From Fibrobacter sp. (GTDB lineage: Bacteria; Fibrobacterota; Fibrobacteria; Fibrobacterales; Fibrobacteraceae): a stretch of DNA of 64,000 nt. Position numbers and translations under genes: made by a program. Below the pieces are notes generated by a model, which was not told the origin of the DNA, made no database searches, and saw only the letters and a list, made by a program, of their open reading frames with translations. Within the stretch, counting starts at the first letter, position 1. Each line of letters begins with the position of its first letter. This document shows positions 43,548-53,065 of the stretch, in pieces. The DNA lies in NCBI GenBank assembly GCA_024398995.1, contig JAKSIE010000005.1, positions 1 to 64,000 on the forward strand, written 5' to 3'.

Positions 43548-44489
43548 TTGTCCAACTCTGGCTTCGTCCTGTTAGACAAGATTGCTGGTGAAACTTCTTT
43601 TAAGGCCCTTTTCCCTCTGAAAAGGGTCTTTTCTACTAAGAGGGTTGGACACGCCGGCACCTTGGACCTTCGTGCCTCCGGTCTGATTATCGCAGCTACC
43701 GGTCGTTGCACCCGTTTGCTGCCTTTCGTGGAAGCGAAGGACAAGTGCTATAGTTTTAGGCTTCATCTGGGCTACCAGACCGATACCCTGGAATGGGACG
43801 GTGAGGTGGTGGAACAGGATAGCAGGTTCGAGGTTCCAGGTTCGAGACTCGAGGAATCGCAGGCAATAGACCGCACCGCTTTGGAAGCTGTATTGCCTCA
43901 GTTCACTGGTGACATTGAACAGATTCCTCCCAAGTATTGCGCCGTAAAAATCAACGGTGTCCGTGCCAGCGACTTGATGGAACGAGGCCGTGATATTGAA
44001 TTGAAACCCCGCAAGATTCATATTGCATCCCTGAAGGTGACTGATGTGGTGGCGAACGATGCCACAGAAGGCTGCTCCGGTCGCTCCATTGCAACTTTTG
44101 ACTTGATTTGTGAATGCTCCAAGGGTACTTACATCCGAGCCTTGGGCCGCGACATTGCCCGCGCTCTGGGAACCGTAGGTTGTGTATCCCATATTCGTCG
44201 TCACCGTATAGGTAACGTGACTTTAGACAAGGCGGTCCGTGGGGAAGACTTGACTCGCGAACATCTTTTGCCTGTGGACCAAATTTTGGATTTCCCTGTA
44301 GTGCGTCTGGATGATACCCAGGTGGCTGTGATCCGTCAGGGAAATTATCTTCCCTGGAAAACTCCCATCGAAGGTGTTGACGCCGAGGGAAATGTTTTTG
44401 TGGCAAATCTGCAAGGCGAAGTTTTGAGCTTATGCCTTTACGAACCGGGCCGCATTAAACCCAAGTTCTACTTGGCTGCAGACGAATAG
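43548..44489 (+). CDS. truB: tRNA pseudouridine-55 synthase TruB
   Basis: 313 residues. The catalytic Asp lies in GHAGTLDLRASGL, followed by the family elements YSFRLHLGYQTDTLEWDGEV, QIPPKYCAVKINGVRA (substrate tyrosine and KINGxRA motif) and CSKGTYIRALGRDIARAL. It makes pseudouridine 55 in the T loop of tRNAs. The start is TTG at 43548, preceded by GGGGA seven bases upstream, directly after the rbfA stop. A low-conservation insert lies at about 90-108. Confidence 0.95.
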   Translation: MSNSGFVLLDKIAGETSFKALFPLKRVFSTKRVGHAGTLDLRASGLIIAATGRCTRLLPFVEAKDKCYSFRLHLGYQTDTLEWDGEVVEQDSRFEVPGSRLEESQAIDRTALEAVLPQFTGDIEQIPPKYCAVKINGVRASDLMERGRDIELKPRKIHIASLKVTDVVANDATEGCSGRSIATFDLICECSKGTYIRALGRDIARALGTVGCVSHIRRHRIGNVTLDKAVRGEDLTREHLLPVDQILDFPVVRLDDTQVAVIRQGNYLPWKTPIEGVDAEGNVFVANLQGEVLSLCLYEPGRIKPKFYLAADE

Positions 44490-44509
44490 TTTAGACAAGA
44501 GACGAGAGA

Positions 44510-45403
44510 ATGAAACGCGCTGTTACCATGGGAAATTTTGACGGTTGCCACTTAGGCCACCAGGCTCTTTTCCGTTCCTTGAAGGCGGTTGCTGAAGCGA
44601 ATAATCTGTGTCCGACTGTAATCAGTTTTGAACCTCATTCTAACTACGTGCTTCGCGGTCCCGGAAACCCGTTGCTGTTGACTACTACAGAAGAAAAACG
44701 GGAATTCATTGAAAGTCTCGGTTTGGAATTTGTGGTGCTGCCTTTTACCCGCGAATTGGCCAAGCTGCCTTTTGACGAGTTTATCCGAAAGGAACTTATT
44801 GAAAACTTGAATGTAAGTTCTATGTTCTTTGGTCACGACCACAACTTTGGTGCCGGTGGCAAGGGTAACTACGAAACCATTACGGCGGCTTTCCCTGAAC
44901 TCTCTACCCAGATGCTTTCCATCGTTCTCCACAAGGGCGAACGAGTCAGTTCCTCAGCCGTGCGCACAGCTTTAGAGATGGGCGATGTTGAACGCGCTCA
45001 GACGTATTTGGGTCGTCCCTACCGTTTGACTGGCAATGTGGTGGTTGGTAAGCAGATGGGCCGAACCTTGGGCTTTCCCACGGCGAACTTGCAGGTGAAC
45101 GAATACAAGTTCCTGCCTAAGGGTGGCGTGTATGTCGCCAACGCCCGACTTGCCGATGGCCGTATTTTCCGTTCTGTGTTGAATATCGGAACCCAGCCCA
45201 CAACGCCGGGCTCCCACTTTATGGCTATTGAAGCCTACTTGCTGGATTTCAACGAAGACATTTATGGCCAGCATCTGGTGCTGGACCTGATGGGCTATTT
45301 ACGCCCTGAACAGAAATTCGCAAGTATTGAGGATCTTGTCCGTCAGATTGGAATGGATGCTGATACCGCCCGTAACTACAACGGTAATCATTGGGCTGAG
45401 TAA
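44510..45403 (+). CDS. ribF: Bifunctional riboflavin kinase/FAD synthetase
   Basis: 297 residues. N-terminal FMN adenylyltransferase domain (about 1-160) with the nucleotide-binding MGNFDGCHLGHQ and VSSSAVRTALEMGDV; C-terminal flavokinase domain (about 165-297) with GKQMGRTLGFPTANL and GGVYVANARL. It converts riboflavin to FMN and FAD. Position after truB is widely conserved. The ATG follows AGACGAGAG. Last gene of the translation block. Confidence 0.96.
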   Translation: MKRAVTMGNFDGCHLGHQALFRSLKAVAEANNLCPTVISFEPHSNYVLRGPGNPLLLTTTEEKREFIESLGLEFVVLPFTRELAKLPFDEFIRKELIENLNVSSMFFGHDHNFGAGGKGNYETITAAFPELSTQMLSIVLHKGERVSSSAVRTALEMGDVERAQTYLGRPYRLTGNVVVGKQMGRTLGFPTANLQVNEYKFLPKGGVYVANARLADGRIFRSVLNIGTQPTTPGSHFMAIEAYLLDFNEDIYGQHLVLDLMGYLRPEQKFASIEDLVRQIGMDADTARNYNGNHWAE

Positions 45404-45412
45404 TCTTTGATC

Positions 45413-45432
45413 GAGGCGAACGGACGCCTGGA
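45413..45432. other. Small hairpin between ribF and the helicase gene
   Basis: AGGCG-N6-CGCCT in the 29-bp convergent gap, with no real T-run. A weak terminator at best. Confidence 0.35.
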
Positions 45433-48400
45433 TTAAATCACACTGTTGTCCAAGCCGAAAACTTCGCCAAGGTCGGCGTCGCTCAGGTCTGCAATCCAGG
45501 TTTCGCCCGCATTTACGGTAAGTTCTGCAATTGCCTTCTTGGATTCCAGGAGGGCATTGATTTTTTCTTCGAAGGTTCCCTTTGTAATAAAACGGTGAAC
45601 TTGCACGTTCTTGGTTTGGCCGATACGGAAGGCGCGGTCGGTGGCCTGTGCTTCGATGGCTGGATTCCACCAGAGATCGTAATGAATGACCTGGCTTGCT
45701 GCGGTTAGATTGAGGCCCGTGCCTGCAGCCTTCAAGGATAGAATAAGAATCTTGGATTCCGGACTTTCCTGAAAGTCCTTCACCATACGGTTACGCTGAG
45801 TCTGGGTGCAGCCACCGTGGTAGAAGTCGGGACAAATGCCCAGTTCCTTTTCGATGGAACTTTGCAGCATCTTGCCCATTTCAGTAAACTGGGTGAAGAT
45901 GATGGTCTTTTCTTCTTGGGCCAGGATAGACTTGAGCAAGTCCATAAGCATCTGCAACTTGCCGGATTCCAGGGCCGGGCCGGTTTCCCCTTCGGCTGAA
46001 ACTGCGTCGCCTGGGACATTGCGACCAAGCTTGAGGTAAGTTGCGGGGTGGTTGCAAATTTGCTTCAGGGCAAGAATCATCTGAAGAATAATGCCCTTGC
46101 GCTTGAAGGATGAATTGCCTGCGCCGGAACCTTCGCCGACTCCTGCGGTGGCTGCGGCTTGCTCGCGCATCATTTCTTCGAGCTCCAGGTCGGCCATGAA
46201 CTTGTCCAAGGTAGTCTTGTACAATACGGCCTGGGACTTGGTCAGTTCTGCGTACTCGTCCTGAATAATCTTGTCGGGCAAGTCACTGATGATGGACTTG
46301 TCGGTCTTGAGGCGGCGCAGCATAAAGGGCGCCGTGATCTTGCGGAACTGCTCTGCCACAGGCTGGCTGCCGTTCTTCTGGATAGGAATTTCAAAGCGCT
46401 CGTGGAATTCGGAAGCACGGGGCAAAATACCGCGGTTGCAGAAATCCATAATGGTCCAGAATTCCATCAGGCGGTTTTCTACAGGAGTACCGCTCATGGC
46501 AATTTTCATGGGCGCCTGCATGGAGCGAAGCAAACGGCTCTGGTCACTGTCTGCGTTTTTGATGTTCTGGGCTTCATCGATGATGATTGCCTGCCACTGC
46601 CTTTCCTTAAGTTTGTCAACGTCTTTGCGGAAGGTGGCGTAGGTTGTGAGCAAAATGTCGGCATTGAACTTTTGAAGGTCTCTTGTTCCGCCGTGGTAGG
46701 GCATGAAGGTTAGTTCCGGGGCGAACTTCTTGATTTCCATTTGCCAGTTACAGAGTAGACCTGCGGGCAACACCACCAGGGCCTTGTTTTCGTCAAGCTT
46801 GCCTTCTTGCTTGATCTTCAGAAGGTAGGTGATGACCTGCAATGTTTTACCTAGGCCCATGTCGTCGGCAAGAATACAACCGAAGCCCATGTCCAAATTC
46901 TTGTACATCCAGGAATAACCGCGCAACTGGTACGGACGTAGTGTTGCGTTCAAGTTGACAGGCAAGTCAATTTCTGTTTCGCCTCGCCATGCTTCCATCT
47001 GACTCTTCATTTGGTCCGTCAGGGTGACGCTTAGATTTTCCCCTTCTTCGTTTTCGCATTTGCCAGTAAGGCAGGCCTGCACCAGTTTTGCCTGAGTAAT
47101 TTCTTCGACTGCTTCGCCGGTGGCCTTTTTCTCCACCTTTTCTCTAAGCCTCTGTAAATCGTCATCGGTAATGCGGATGTACTGGGACTTGTACTTCAAA
47201 AGTCCTTCGGCGTCCTGAGCCAATTTTAGAAATTCTTCGGCGGAAATTTCTTCGTCGCCAATGGCGACTTCCCAATCGAAATCCAGAAGGTCCTGTGCCT
47301 TGAAAGCGCCAAAACTCATGGTGCCTTGCACGCGCATTTGGGTTTTGGGGCGAGCCACGTTCAAAAGGGACTTGGGCAGTTCTGCCTTGATGTCCAGGAC
47401 TTCCAACTTTTTGAGGGAGTTCTGCAAAAAGTCCAGAAGCTCCGCACCATGCATAACGATGGAGCTGCCCGCCTTTCGCTCCAGGTACTTTTCCATGGGC
47501 TTGAAGGTTTCGGCGATTCCGTTCAAGATGCTGAGAATGGAGAGTAGTCGGGAATCGTTACTTTCAAAAAGTTGTGCCAGGGGAACCCGTCGAGCGTCGG
47601 GACCTTCGCCATCTAAGACGAATACATCCAGTGCAATATCCTTGCCCAGTTCGGAACAGACAAAAAGAATCTGTGCGCGGAAATCCAGCGAACTATAGAC
47701 GGAGAACCATTGCTGAATTTTTCCGGGAATGGCGTGGGCGTTGTTGGCAAGCTTGCCGGAAATGCAGTTGAAGAAAAAGACCAGCAGGTTTTCGTGCTTG
47801 CTCTTTTGGGCCTGGGGCTTGAACTTGCGGGCAAATCGCAGCAGCTGGCTAATGAACAGCGAAAGAATGTGCTCGGCAGGAGATGCCAGAAGCAAACGGT
47901 CTTCGTCGTTATCCATGAGGGCGATGTTTGCGGGTGCGTACTTTTCAAACTCGGCGACGAAGGCCAATACGTCGGGCAGCATTTCTGCAGGGAGCCAACG
48001 CATCTGGGCAACGTCTTTGCCGATCCAGAAAACCTGGGGGTAGATGGCGCCGGTCTTTACAAGGTAGAAGGCCGCCATCAATGCGCGGTGCAAGAATCGC
48101 ACCGTCACGTGGTGCATAAAGAAATTGCCCTGGCTAAGAGCGCAGAGGGCGCCCATGGCTGTTTCTACGGAGAGGTCTGAACTAATGACCTGCCCATCTT
48201 TGGCCTGAATAAAGTGCCACTTCCAGCCATTGGAATGAATCACCTGGAGGGATTCTCCCTCCATCATGAATGTCTTGTTGTGATAGAGCCTGAACTGTTC
48301 TGCGAAATCGTAGAAACTGTCGAATTCGGAATAGTACTTGCGGCAGAATTCCATTTCGTCGGCAAAGCTTTTGCGAAAATTGCCGGCGGGGCAAAAGTCC

Positions 48401-49077
48401 GGGAAGTTCTGCAGCATGGCGGGAAGGATCCTGGAGTAGTCGTGCCACTGCTCAAAATCTATTTCGGGGATTCTGCCTGTGGAACTTTCCTCGGACAGCT
48501 TATCGCTTGGGACGTGGATGCCGTGGACCAGGGCGCTTTCGTAGGGCGCTTCCATGACCTCGGACTGTTCCTGCTTGAAATCCTTCAGGAATTCGATATC
48601 CATGCCGTGGATCTTGAAAAGCACAAAAGGATTGTCCACCATCTCCTTGGCGATGCCCAGGAATGTGGTGACGATGTACTTGCACGGAGTAGGATCCTTG
48701 CAATCGCAACCCATCTTTACGTCGTCGGGCAGGTCAAAGAGGGTTATGCCGCACTTTGCCAGCAAAAGTTCCAGGGACGGATTCAGCGTGTCGTTGGACA
48801 ATGCACGAAGTTCTGTGGGCTGCTGCTTGAGCAGGCTGACCAGAACGTCGGTCTTTTCCTTGGAAATCTTGGGGAAAACAATGTAATTGTCGTGGGAACC
48901 TCCGTTAGGGCCCCTCACATGGGAAATAATCCGGTTGTCTGTGATTTCAAGGGAGGTGAGCTGGCCTCGACTGTAGTAACGAAGGGCCGTAGTAAGGGTA
49001 TCGCTCTGCACGTTTTGCAACAGAGTTTCCAACCATTTTTTGCTCCACCAAGTATTTCCGGAATATCCAAAATCCAT
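45433..49077 (-). CDS. SNF2-family DNA-dependent ATPase with N-terminal SWIM-like domain
   Basis: 1214 residues. A SWIM-like zinc motif at about 120-135 reads CDCKDPTPCKY (the final His is Tyr, so metal binding is uncertain). A large non-catalytic region follows (about 140-690), then SNF2_N with Walker A DDMGLGKT (about 745) and DEAQ box (about 835), a helicase C-terminal lobe (about 1060-1185) with GTGLNLTAASQVIHYDLWWNP and the arginine-finger motif QATDRAFRIGQ. Bacterial SNF2 proteins (RapA/HepA relatives) remodel RNA polymerase or DNA-protein complexes. It is a lone gene, opposite in direction to its neighbours. Confidence 0.93.
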   Translation of the reverse strand: MDFGYSGNTWWSKKWLETLLQNVQSDTLTTALRYYSRGQLTSLEITDNRIISHVRGPNGGSHDNYIVFPKISKEKTDVLVSLLKQQPTELRALSNDTLNPSLELLLAKCGITLFDLPDDVKMGCDCKDPTPCKYIVTTFLGIAKEMVDNPFVLFKIHGMDIEFLKDFKQEQSEVMEAPYESALVHGIHVPSDKLSEESSTGRIPEIDFEQWHDYSRILPAMLQNFPDFCPAGNFRKSFADEMEFCRKYYSEFDSFYDFAEQFRLYHNKTFMMEGESLQVIHSNGWKWHFIQAKDGQVISSDLSVETAMGALCALSQGNFFMHHVTVRFLHRALMAAFYLVKTGAIYPQVFWIGKDVAQMRWLPAEMLPDVLAFVAEFEKYAPANIALMDNDEDRLLLASPAEHILSLFISQLLRFARKFKPQAQKSKHENLLVFFFNCISGKLANNAHAIPGKIQQWFSVYSSLDFRAQILFVCSELGKDIALDVFVLDGEGPDARRVPLAQLFESNDSRLLSILSILNGIAETFKPMEKYLERKAGSSIVMHGAELLDFLQNSLKKLEVLDIKAELPKSLLNVARPKTQMRVQGTMSFGAFKAQDLLDFDWEVAIGDEEISAEEFLKLAQDAEGLLKYKSQYIRITDDDLQRLREKVEKKATGEAVEEITQAKLVQACLTGKCENEEGENLSVTLTDQMKSQMEAWRGETEIDLPVNLNATLRPYQLRGYSWMYKNLDMGFGCILADDMGLGKTLQVITYLLKIKQEGKLDENKALVVLPAGLLCNWQMEIKKFAPELTFMPYHGGTRDLQKFNADILLTTYATFRKDVDKLKERQWQAIIIDEAQNIKNADSDQSRLLRSMQAPMKIAMSGTPVENRLMEFWTIMDFCNRGILPRASEFHERFEIPIQKNGSQPVAEQFRKITAPFMLRRLKTDKSIISDLPDKIIQDEYAELTKSQAVLYKTTLDKFMADLELEEMMREQAAATAGVGEGSGAGNSSFKRKGIILQMILALKQICNHPATYLKLGRNVPGDAVSAEGETGPALESGKLQMLMDLLKSILAQEEKTIIFTQFTEMGKMLQSSIEKELGICPDFYHGGCTQTQRNRMVKDFQESPESKILILSLKAAGTGLNLTAASQVIHYDLWWNPAIEAQATDRAFRIGQTKNVQVHRFITKGTFEEKINALLESKKAIAELTVNAGETWIADLSDADLGEVFGLDNSVI

Positions 49078-49154
49078 TATCGGGGGGCAATATAGAAATA
49101 ATCAGGTGCAAAAAAATGACATAGACTTGCTTTTTTGTGCACTATGAAATTGGC

Positions 49155-49183
49155 CGGACCTGGGATCGAGGTCCGTTTTTTTT
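49155..49183 (+). terminator. Intrinsic terminator without an upstream gene on its strand
   Basis: CGGACC-N9-GGTCCG followed by eight T. Nothing on the plus strand ends before it, because the helicase gene reads the other way. It may insulate mraZ from read-through or end a short RNA starting in 49080-49150. Confidence 0.65.
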
Positions 49184-49213
49184 GGGTTCTGAAAAAGAAA
49201 AAAAACGAGGTGG

Positions 49214-49290
49214 TGGGGAAAGGTGGGAAATGGGTGTAATAAAATGGTAAAGAATATTGCCAAAATGGGTAAAAGTGGGTATATTTGGGT
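49214..49290 (+). promoter_or_regulatory. MraZ-type binding boxes (TGGG repeats) upstream of mraZ
   Basis: Three TGGGT boxes at 49266, 49276 and 49286 are spaced exactly 10 bp apart, with an earlier pair TGGGG (49214) and TGGGA (49224), also 10 bp apart, and another TGGGT at 49231. MraZ is known to bind such TGGG direct repeats and repress its own dcw operon. Confidence 0.8.
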
Positions 49291-49296
49291 TGTGTG

Positions 49297-49302
49297 TATA
49301 AA
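49297..49302 (+). promoter_or_regulatory. Putative -10 element of the dcw operon
   Basis: TATAAA sits seven bases after the last TGGG box and 38 bases before the mraZ ATG. The boxes overlie where the -35 region would be, so MraZ binding should block the promoter. Confidence 0.5.
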
Positions 49303-49340
49303 TTCCATGTGTTGTGTAAAGTGTTAATGGAATAATTGTG

Positions 49341-49817
49341 ATGAACAAACCGAATCGTTTTAGAGGTCAGGGCCGCTCGGCCATCGACGGAAAGGGAAGG
49401 TGTGCCTTCCCTAGGGAACTCCGTTGTCAGCTGACTGAAGAAGACGGTAAGGAATTCATGCTGACTCTCTGGGCAGACGGTAGACTCCGTTTGTTTGTTA
49501 TGTCAGAATATGACAAGTTCATGGATCGGTTGGATAGTAATCCGGACCGCGAATCAGCAGAACAATTCCGACTGGGTCTGCGTTCAGTTCAGGTAGAACT
49601 GGATGGTCAGAACCGCATTTTACTCCCTAAGGATAAAATCCAGTACGCTGGACTTACGAACAGTGTAACGTTCGTAGAATACCAGGGTAAGTCTTTGGAA
49701 TTGTGGAACACAGACGCTTACGAAGCCAAGATTGCAGCTATTATGCAGTCTTCGGACAAGTTCAATAAGATGTGCTTTGATGCTGGTTTTGCGGGAGGAT
49801 CTAGTGGCCAAAAGTGA
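49341..49817 (+). CDS. mraZ: Transcriptional regulator MraZ
   Basis: 158 residues from the ATG at 49341 (a GTG at 49338 is in frame). Two SpoVT/AbrB-like MraZ repeats each contain a DxxxR motif (DGKGRCAFP and DGQNRILLP). MraZ forms rings that bind TGGG repeats ahead of the dcw operon and controls division and cell-wall genes. It is first in the cluster as usual. Its last 14 bases overlap the rsmH start. Confidence 0.95.
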   Translation: MNKPNRFRGQGRSAIDGKGRCAFPRELRCQLTEEDGKEFMLTLWADGRLRLFVMSEYDKFMDRLDSNPDRESAEQFRLGLRSVQVELDGQNRILLPKDKIQYAGLTNSVTFVEYQGKSLELWNTDAYEAKIAAIMQSSDKFNKMCFDAGFAGGSSGQK

Positions 49818-50889
49818 TCCTCAAGTAATTCAGCTGCATACAAATGAAATTTTGAATAGCGTCGGTGGCGCTGTTCGTTCTTGCACTGTTGCCGCAACTG
49901 CGGGCGTTGATGGTGAAATCTTCTATCACGACCCCGTGATGCTTCACGGCTGCCTCCAGGGTCTACGTCTTGAAAGCGATGCCGAACTGAACAAGTCTGG
50001 CGAAATTCTCGCTGATGGTACCTTTGCCGACTGCACTTTGGGCGGTGGCGGCCATTCTTACGCTATTGCAACCCGCCTTTCTTCTGCAGGCACTTTGCAC
50101 GCCTTTGACCGTGATGATGACGCGGTTCAGTTTGCCTCCAAGCGCTTGGCTAATGTGGCTCCTAAGTTTGTAGTGCATCCGGTTCCTTTTGCTGAATTGG
50201 GTAACGAAATAGCCGCTGGTACTTTGGATGGTGTTCTTTATGATTTGGGTATCAGCAGCCATCAGGTAGATGACTCTTCCCGTGGCTTTACCTTCGTTGG
50301 TAACAATCCGCTGGATCTCCGCATGGATCGTCGCGAAGACGTTTCCGCACAGGAATGGCTCCGTTCTGTAAGTGCCGACGATCTTGCCGTTGCCCTCCGC
50401 AAGAACGCTGATATGGATCGAGCATTCAAGCTTGCAAACCGCGTTGTTGAAATTGCCGCAGCCACCGCCAAGGATGGCCGCGACATTCTTCCTAGCGACA
50501 TCAAGGATGCTGTAGAAACCGTCTTCCCGGACAAGCGTCGCGACGCCAACAGCCTCATGGCCCGCGTGTTCCAGGCGGTTCGTATGGAAGTGAATGGGGA
50601 ACTCCGTCAGATTGAAGTGAGCATCCGTTCTGCAGTGGATTGCCTCAAGGTTGGCGGTCGTCTGGTGGTCATGAGCTACCACTCTGTGGAAGACCGTTGC
50701 GTCAAGGATGTTTGCGCCGAATTTGAAAAGGCCTGTATTTGCCCCGAACACCTGCCCGTATGCATGTGCGGCGGCAATCACCAGCGCCTCAAGAAGGTGA
50801 ATCGCAAGCCGATTCTCCCCACTGAACAAGAAATTGCAATTAACAGCAGGGCACGCTCTGCGAAACTTAGGGTGTACGAAAGGGTATGA
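49804..50889 (+). CDS. rsmH: 16S rRNA (cytosine-1402-N4)-methyltransferase RsmH
   Basis: 361 residues from the GTG at 49804, selected because GGAGG lies five bases upstream. SAM-binding motif FADCTLGGGGHSYAI, DGVLYDLGISSHQVDDSSRGFTF and the C-terminal GGRLVVMSYHSVEDR are all present. An N-terminal extension of about 35 residues before the conserved YHDPVML is longer than in most homologues. RsmH methylates C1402 of 16S rRNA. It overlaps mraZ by 14 bases and ftsL by four. Confidence 0.95.
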   Translation: MAKSDPQVIQLHTNEILNSVGGAVRSCTVAATAGVDGEIFYHDPVMLHGCLQGLRLESDAELNKSGEILADGTFADCTLGGGGHSYAIATRLSSAGTLHAFDRDDDAVQFASKRLANVAPKFVVHPVPFAELGNEIAAGTLDGVLYDLGISSHQVDDSSRGFTFVGNNPLDLRMDRREDVSAQEWLRSVSADDLAVALRKNADMDRAFKLANRVVEIAAATAKDGRDILPSDIKDAVETVFPDKRRDANSLMARVFQAVRMEVNGELRQIEVSIRSAVDCLKVGGRLVVMSYHSVEDRCVKDVCAEFEKACICPEHLPVCMCGGNHQRLKKVNRKPILPTEQEIAINSRARSAKLRVYERV

Positions 50890-51200
50890 GTGAATCTTTG
50901 GACAAAGCTCGTGTCTTCTACTCCAACCGCACCATTGTGCGGGGTTTCGTCATTGTTGTGCTGATGGTGGGTTTCAACGCCATGCTGCCTTTGTATATGC
51001 AGAACCGATTGACTCGTCTGTACCAGAAGTCTCGTGAAATGTCCAATCAGGTTGGAAAATTGGAACGCCAGATTCTTTTGCAGGAATCTGAAATCAATAA
51101 GCTGACCTCCTTGGATAATCTCTCTGGCTTTGCAGAAGACGCAGGTTATGGTTTGAACTCCGTACCTACCAAGGTACGCCTTTCCGGGGGTGTGAAATGA
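50886..51200 (+). CDS. ftsL: FtsL-like cell division protein
   Basis: 104 residues: short cytoplasmic N-terminus, one TM helix (about 17-37), then a periplasmic coiled coil (about 42-75, SREMSNQVGKLERQILLQESEIN). Sequence conservation of FtsL is always low, so the call rests on topology and on position between rsmH and ftsI. Four-base overlaps on both sides couple its translation to the neighbours. FtsL joins FtsB and FtsQ in activating septal synthesis. Confidence 0.82.
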   Translation: MSESLDKARVFYSNRTIVRGFVIVVLMVGFNAMLPLYMQNRLTRLYQKSREMSNQVGKLERQILLQESEINKLTSLDNLSGFAEDAGYGLNSVPTKVRLSGGVK

Positions 51201-53065
51201 AATGGTTTAATTTCACGAATCCCCTGTTCATTATCAAGATCGTGGTTTATTGCATGATCTGTGTGATGGCTTTGCAGACTTTCCTGATTCAGGTTCCGAA
51301 CCGCGAAGTTTATCAGGCTGAAACCAAGGGCATGGCGATCCGCGCCAAGAATATCTACGCAGAACGTGGCCAGATTATGGACCGCAACGGTGTCCCCTTT
51401 GCCGACAATCTCCGCGATTCTGTAAATGTGGAAGATTATTCTCGTATATTCCTTCAGGGCAGCGTTGCTTCCAAGATCGTGGGCAAGGTTGGTAAGGATG
51501 GCAAGGGCAGCGAAGGCTTGGAAAATGTCTTCGATGAACGTCTCCGCGGTAGTGAAGGTTTCAGCGTCGGCATGTTTGCAGAAAAAAGCAAGTTTGGTGG
51601 CCGTGAAATTTTTGGTCAGTCTGAGAAGGTTGCCGAGGCTGAACCCGGCAAGAATCTAGTGCTGACTATTGATCGCAACATGCAGGAAATTGTTGAGAAG
51701 GAGTTGAAGGCTGGTGTTGCAGAATTCAAGGCCACAAGCGCAAGTGCTGTGGTGGTGGATCCTTACACTGGTGAAGTTCTTGCCATGGCAAGCTATCCGG
51801 CTTACGGAAAGAACGATATCGTGGGTATGTCCTACGAACCGGGCTCAACTTTCAAGGTGATTACCGCTGCAGCAGCTTTGGAAAATGGTGTGGTTTCGCC
51901 CGATTCCGTTTTTGCAAACGAAGGCAAGTGCTGGAAGTGGAGCGAAAAATCTGAAAAGATTTGCGACACTCATATTTATGGTGATATGGATATGGCCGAA
52001 GCAATGGTGCAATCTTCCAACATTGTATACGGTAAAATTGCTGATAAGATTGGTGCGGAAAAACTTTATCACATGGCTGCGCATTTTGGCTTCGGCATGA
52101 AAACTTCTGATGAATTCTATGGTGAAGAATCCGGCAAGCTCCTTGAACCCCACGACTTGACCCGTGATGATCGAACCTTGAAGACCATGGGCTTTGGCCA
52201 TGCATTGATGGCGACTCCAATCCAGTTGGTAATGGCCTACTCTGCAGTAGCCAATGGCGGCAAAATGATGGTGCCTATGATTGTCAAGGAATGGCGCGAT
52301 TCCAAGGGTAACCTTGTTGAAAAGAAGGAACCGATAGAACTTCGCCGCGTGATTTCTGAAAAGACTGCTGCGGATATTCGTCAGATGCTTCACCGCGTAG
52401 TAAACAATGGTACTGCAAAGAAGGTGATGAGCAAGAAAATTCCTGACGTGGTATTCGGTGGCAAGACGGGTACTGCTGAAAAGTATAATGCGGAAACCCG
52501 TAAGTATGACCGCGATCATCAGGTGGCTTCTTTCATTGGTCTTGCTCCCGTAGAAAACGCCCGCTTTGTTTGCATGGTTCTGGTAGATGATCCTCAGACC
52601 GCACAGAAGCACGGTGGTAATACTGCAGGTCCGATTTTCCGCCGCATTATGGAAGGTATCTACTACCATCCGGAACTGTCCCCAGCTTCTTACAACTTGG
52701 CAATCGTGAACCCCAAGGGCGGCTGCGATGCTGATTTCGTTGGAATGAAGGCAGATGCTGCAAAGGCTTTGGCAGACTCTAGAAATTGCAAGGTTCAGTT
52801 CGAAGGTGAAGGCAATCGCGTGATTTCCAAGCGTAAGGATAGAAGCGATAGCCTGGGCATCACCTTGATGCTTGGCGAAATGGTTGCAGGCAAAATGCCC
52901 AACCTCAAAGGCCTTTCCTTGAAGGATGCTCTGGAGATTGCCGGAAACATCCGCATGAATGTTGAATATACAGGCAAGGGTCGCGTTGTTGCCCAATCCC
53001 CGAAAGCCGATGAAGAATTACGTAAAGGGCAGATTTGCAAACTGACGTTGAAGGAGAAAGGCTAA
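51197..53065 (+). CDS. ftsI: Penicillin-binding protein FtsI with C-terminal PASTA domain
   Basis: 622 residues. N-terminal TM helix (about 12-32), PBP dimerisation region (about 45-150), transpeptidase domain with SxxK at Ser217 (STFK), SxN at 273-275 (SSN) and KTG at 423-425, and a C-terminal PASTA domain (about 555-620). It crosslinks septal peptidoglycan with FtsW. A PASTA domain is common in Gram-positive PBPs (PBP2x, SpoVD) but less usual in a Gram-negative FtsI. One-base overlap with murE. Confidence 0.94.
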   Translation: MKWFNFTNPLFIIKIVVYCMICVMALQTFLIQVPNREVYQAETKGMAIRAKNIYAERGQIMDRNGVPFADNLRDSVNVEDYSRIFLQGSVASKIVGKVGKDGKGSEGLENVFDERLRGSEGFSVGMFAEKSKFGGREIFGQSEKVAEAEPGKNLVLTIDRNMQEIVEKELKAGVAEFKATSASAVVVDPYTGEVLAMASYPAYGKNDIVGMSYEPGSTFKVITAAAALENGVVSPDSVFANEGKCWKWSEKSEKICDTHIYGDMDMAEAMVQSSNIVYGKIADKIGAEKLYHMAAHFGFGMKTSDEFYGEESGKLLEPHDLTRDDRTLKTMGFGHALMATPIQLVMAYSAVANGGKMMVPMIVKEWRDSKGNLVEKKEPIELRRVISEKTAADIRQMLHRVVNNGTAKKVMSKKIPDVVFGGKTGTAEKYNAETRKYDRDHQVASFIGLAPVENARFVCMVLVDDPQTAQKHGGNTAGPIFRRIMEGIYYHPELSPASYNLAIVNPKGGCDADFVGMKADAAKALADSRNCKVQFEGEGNRVISKRKDRSDSLGITLMLGEMVAGKMPNLKGLSLKDALEIAGNIRMNVEYTGKGRVVAQSPKADEELRKGQICKLTLKEKG

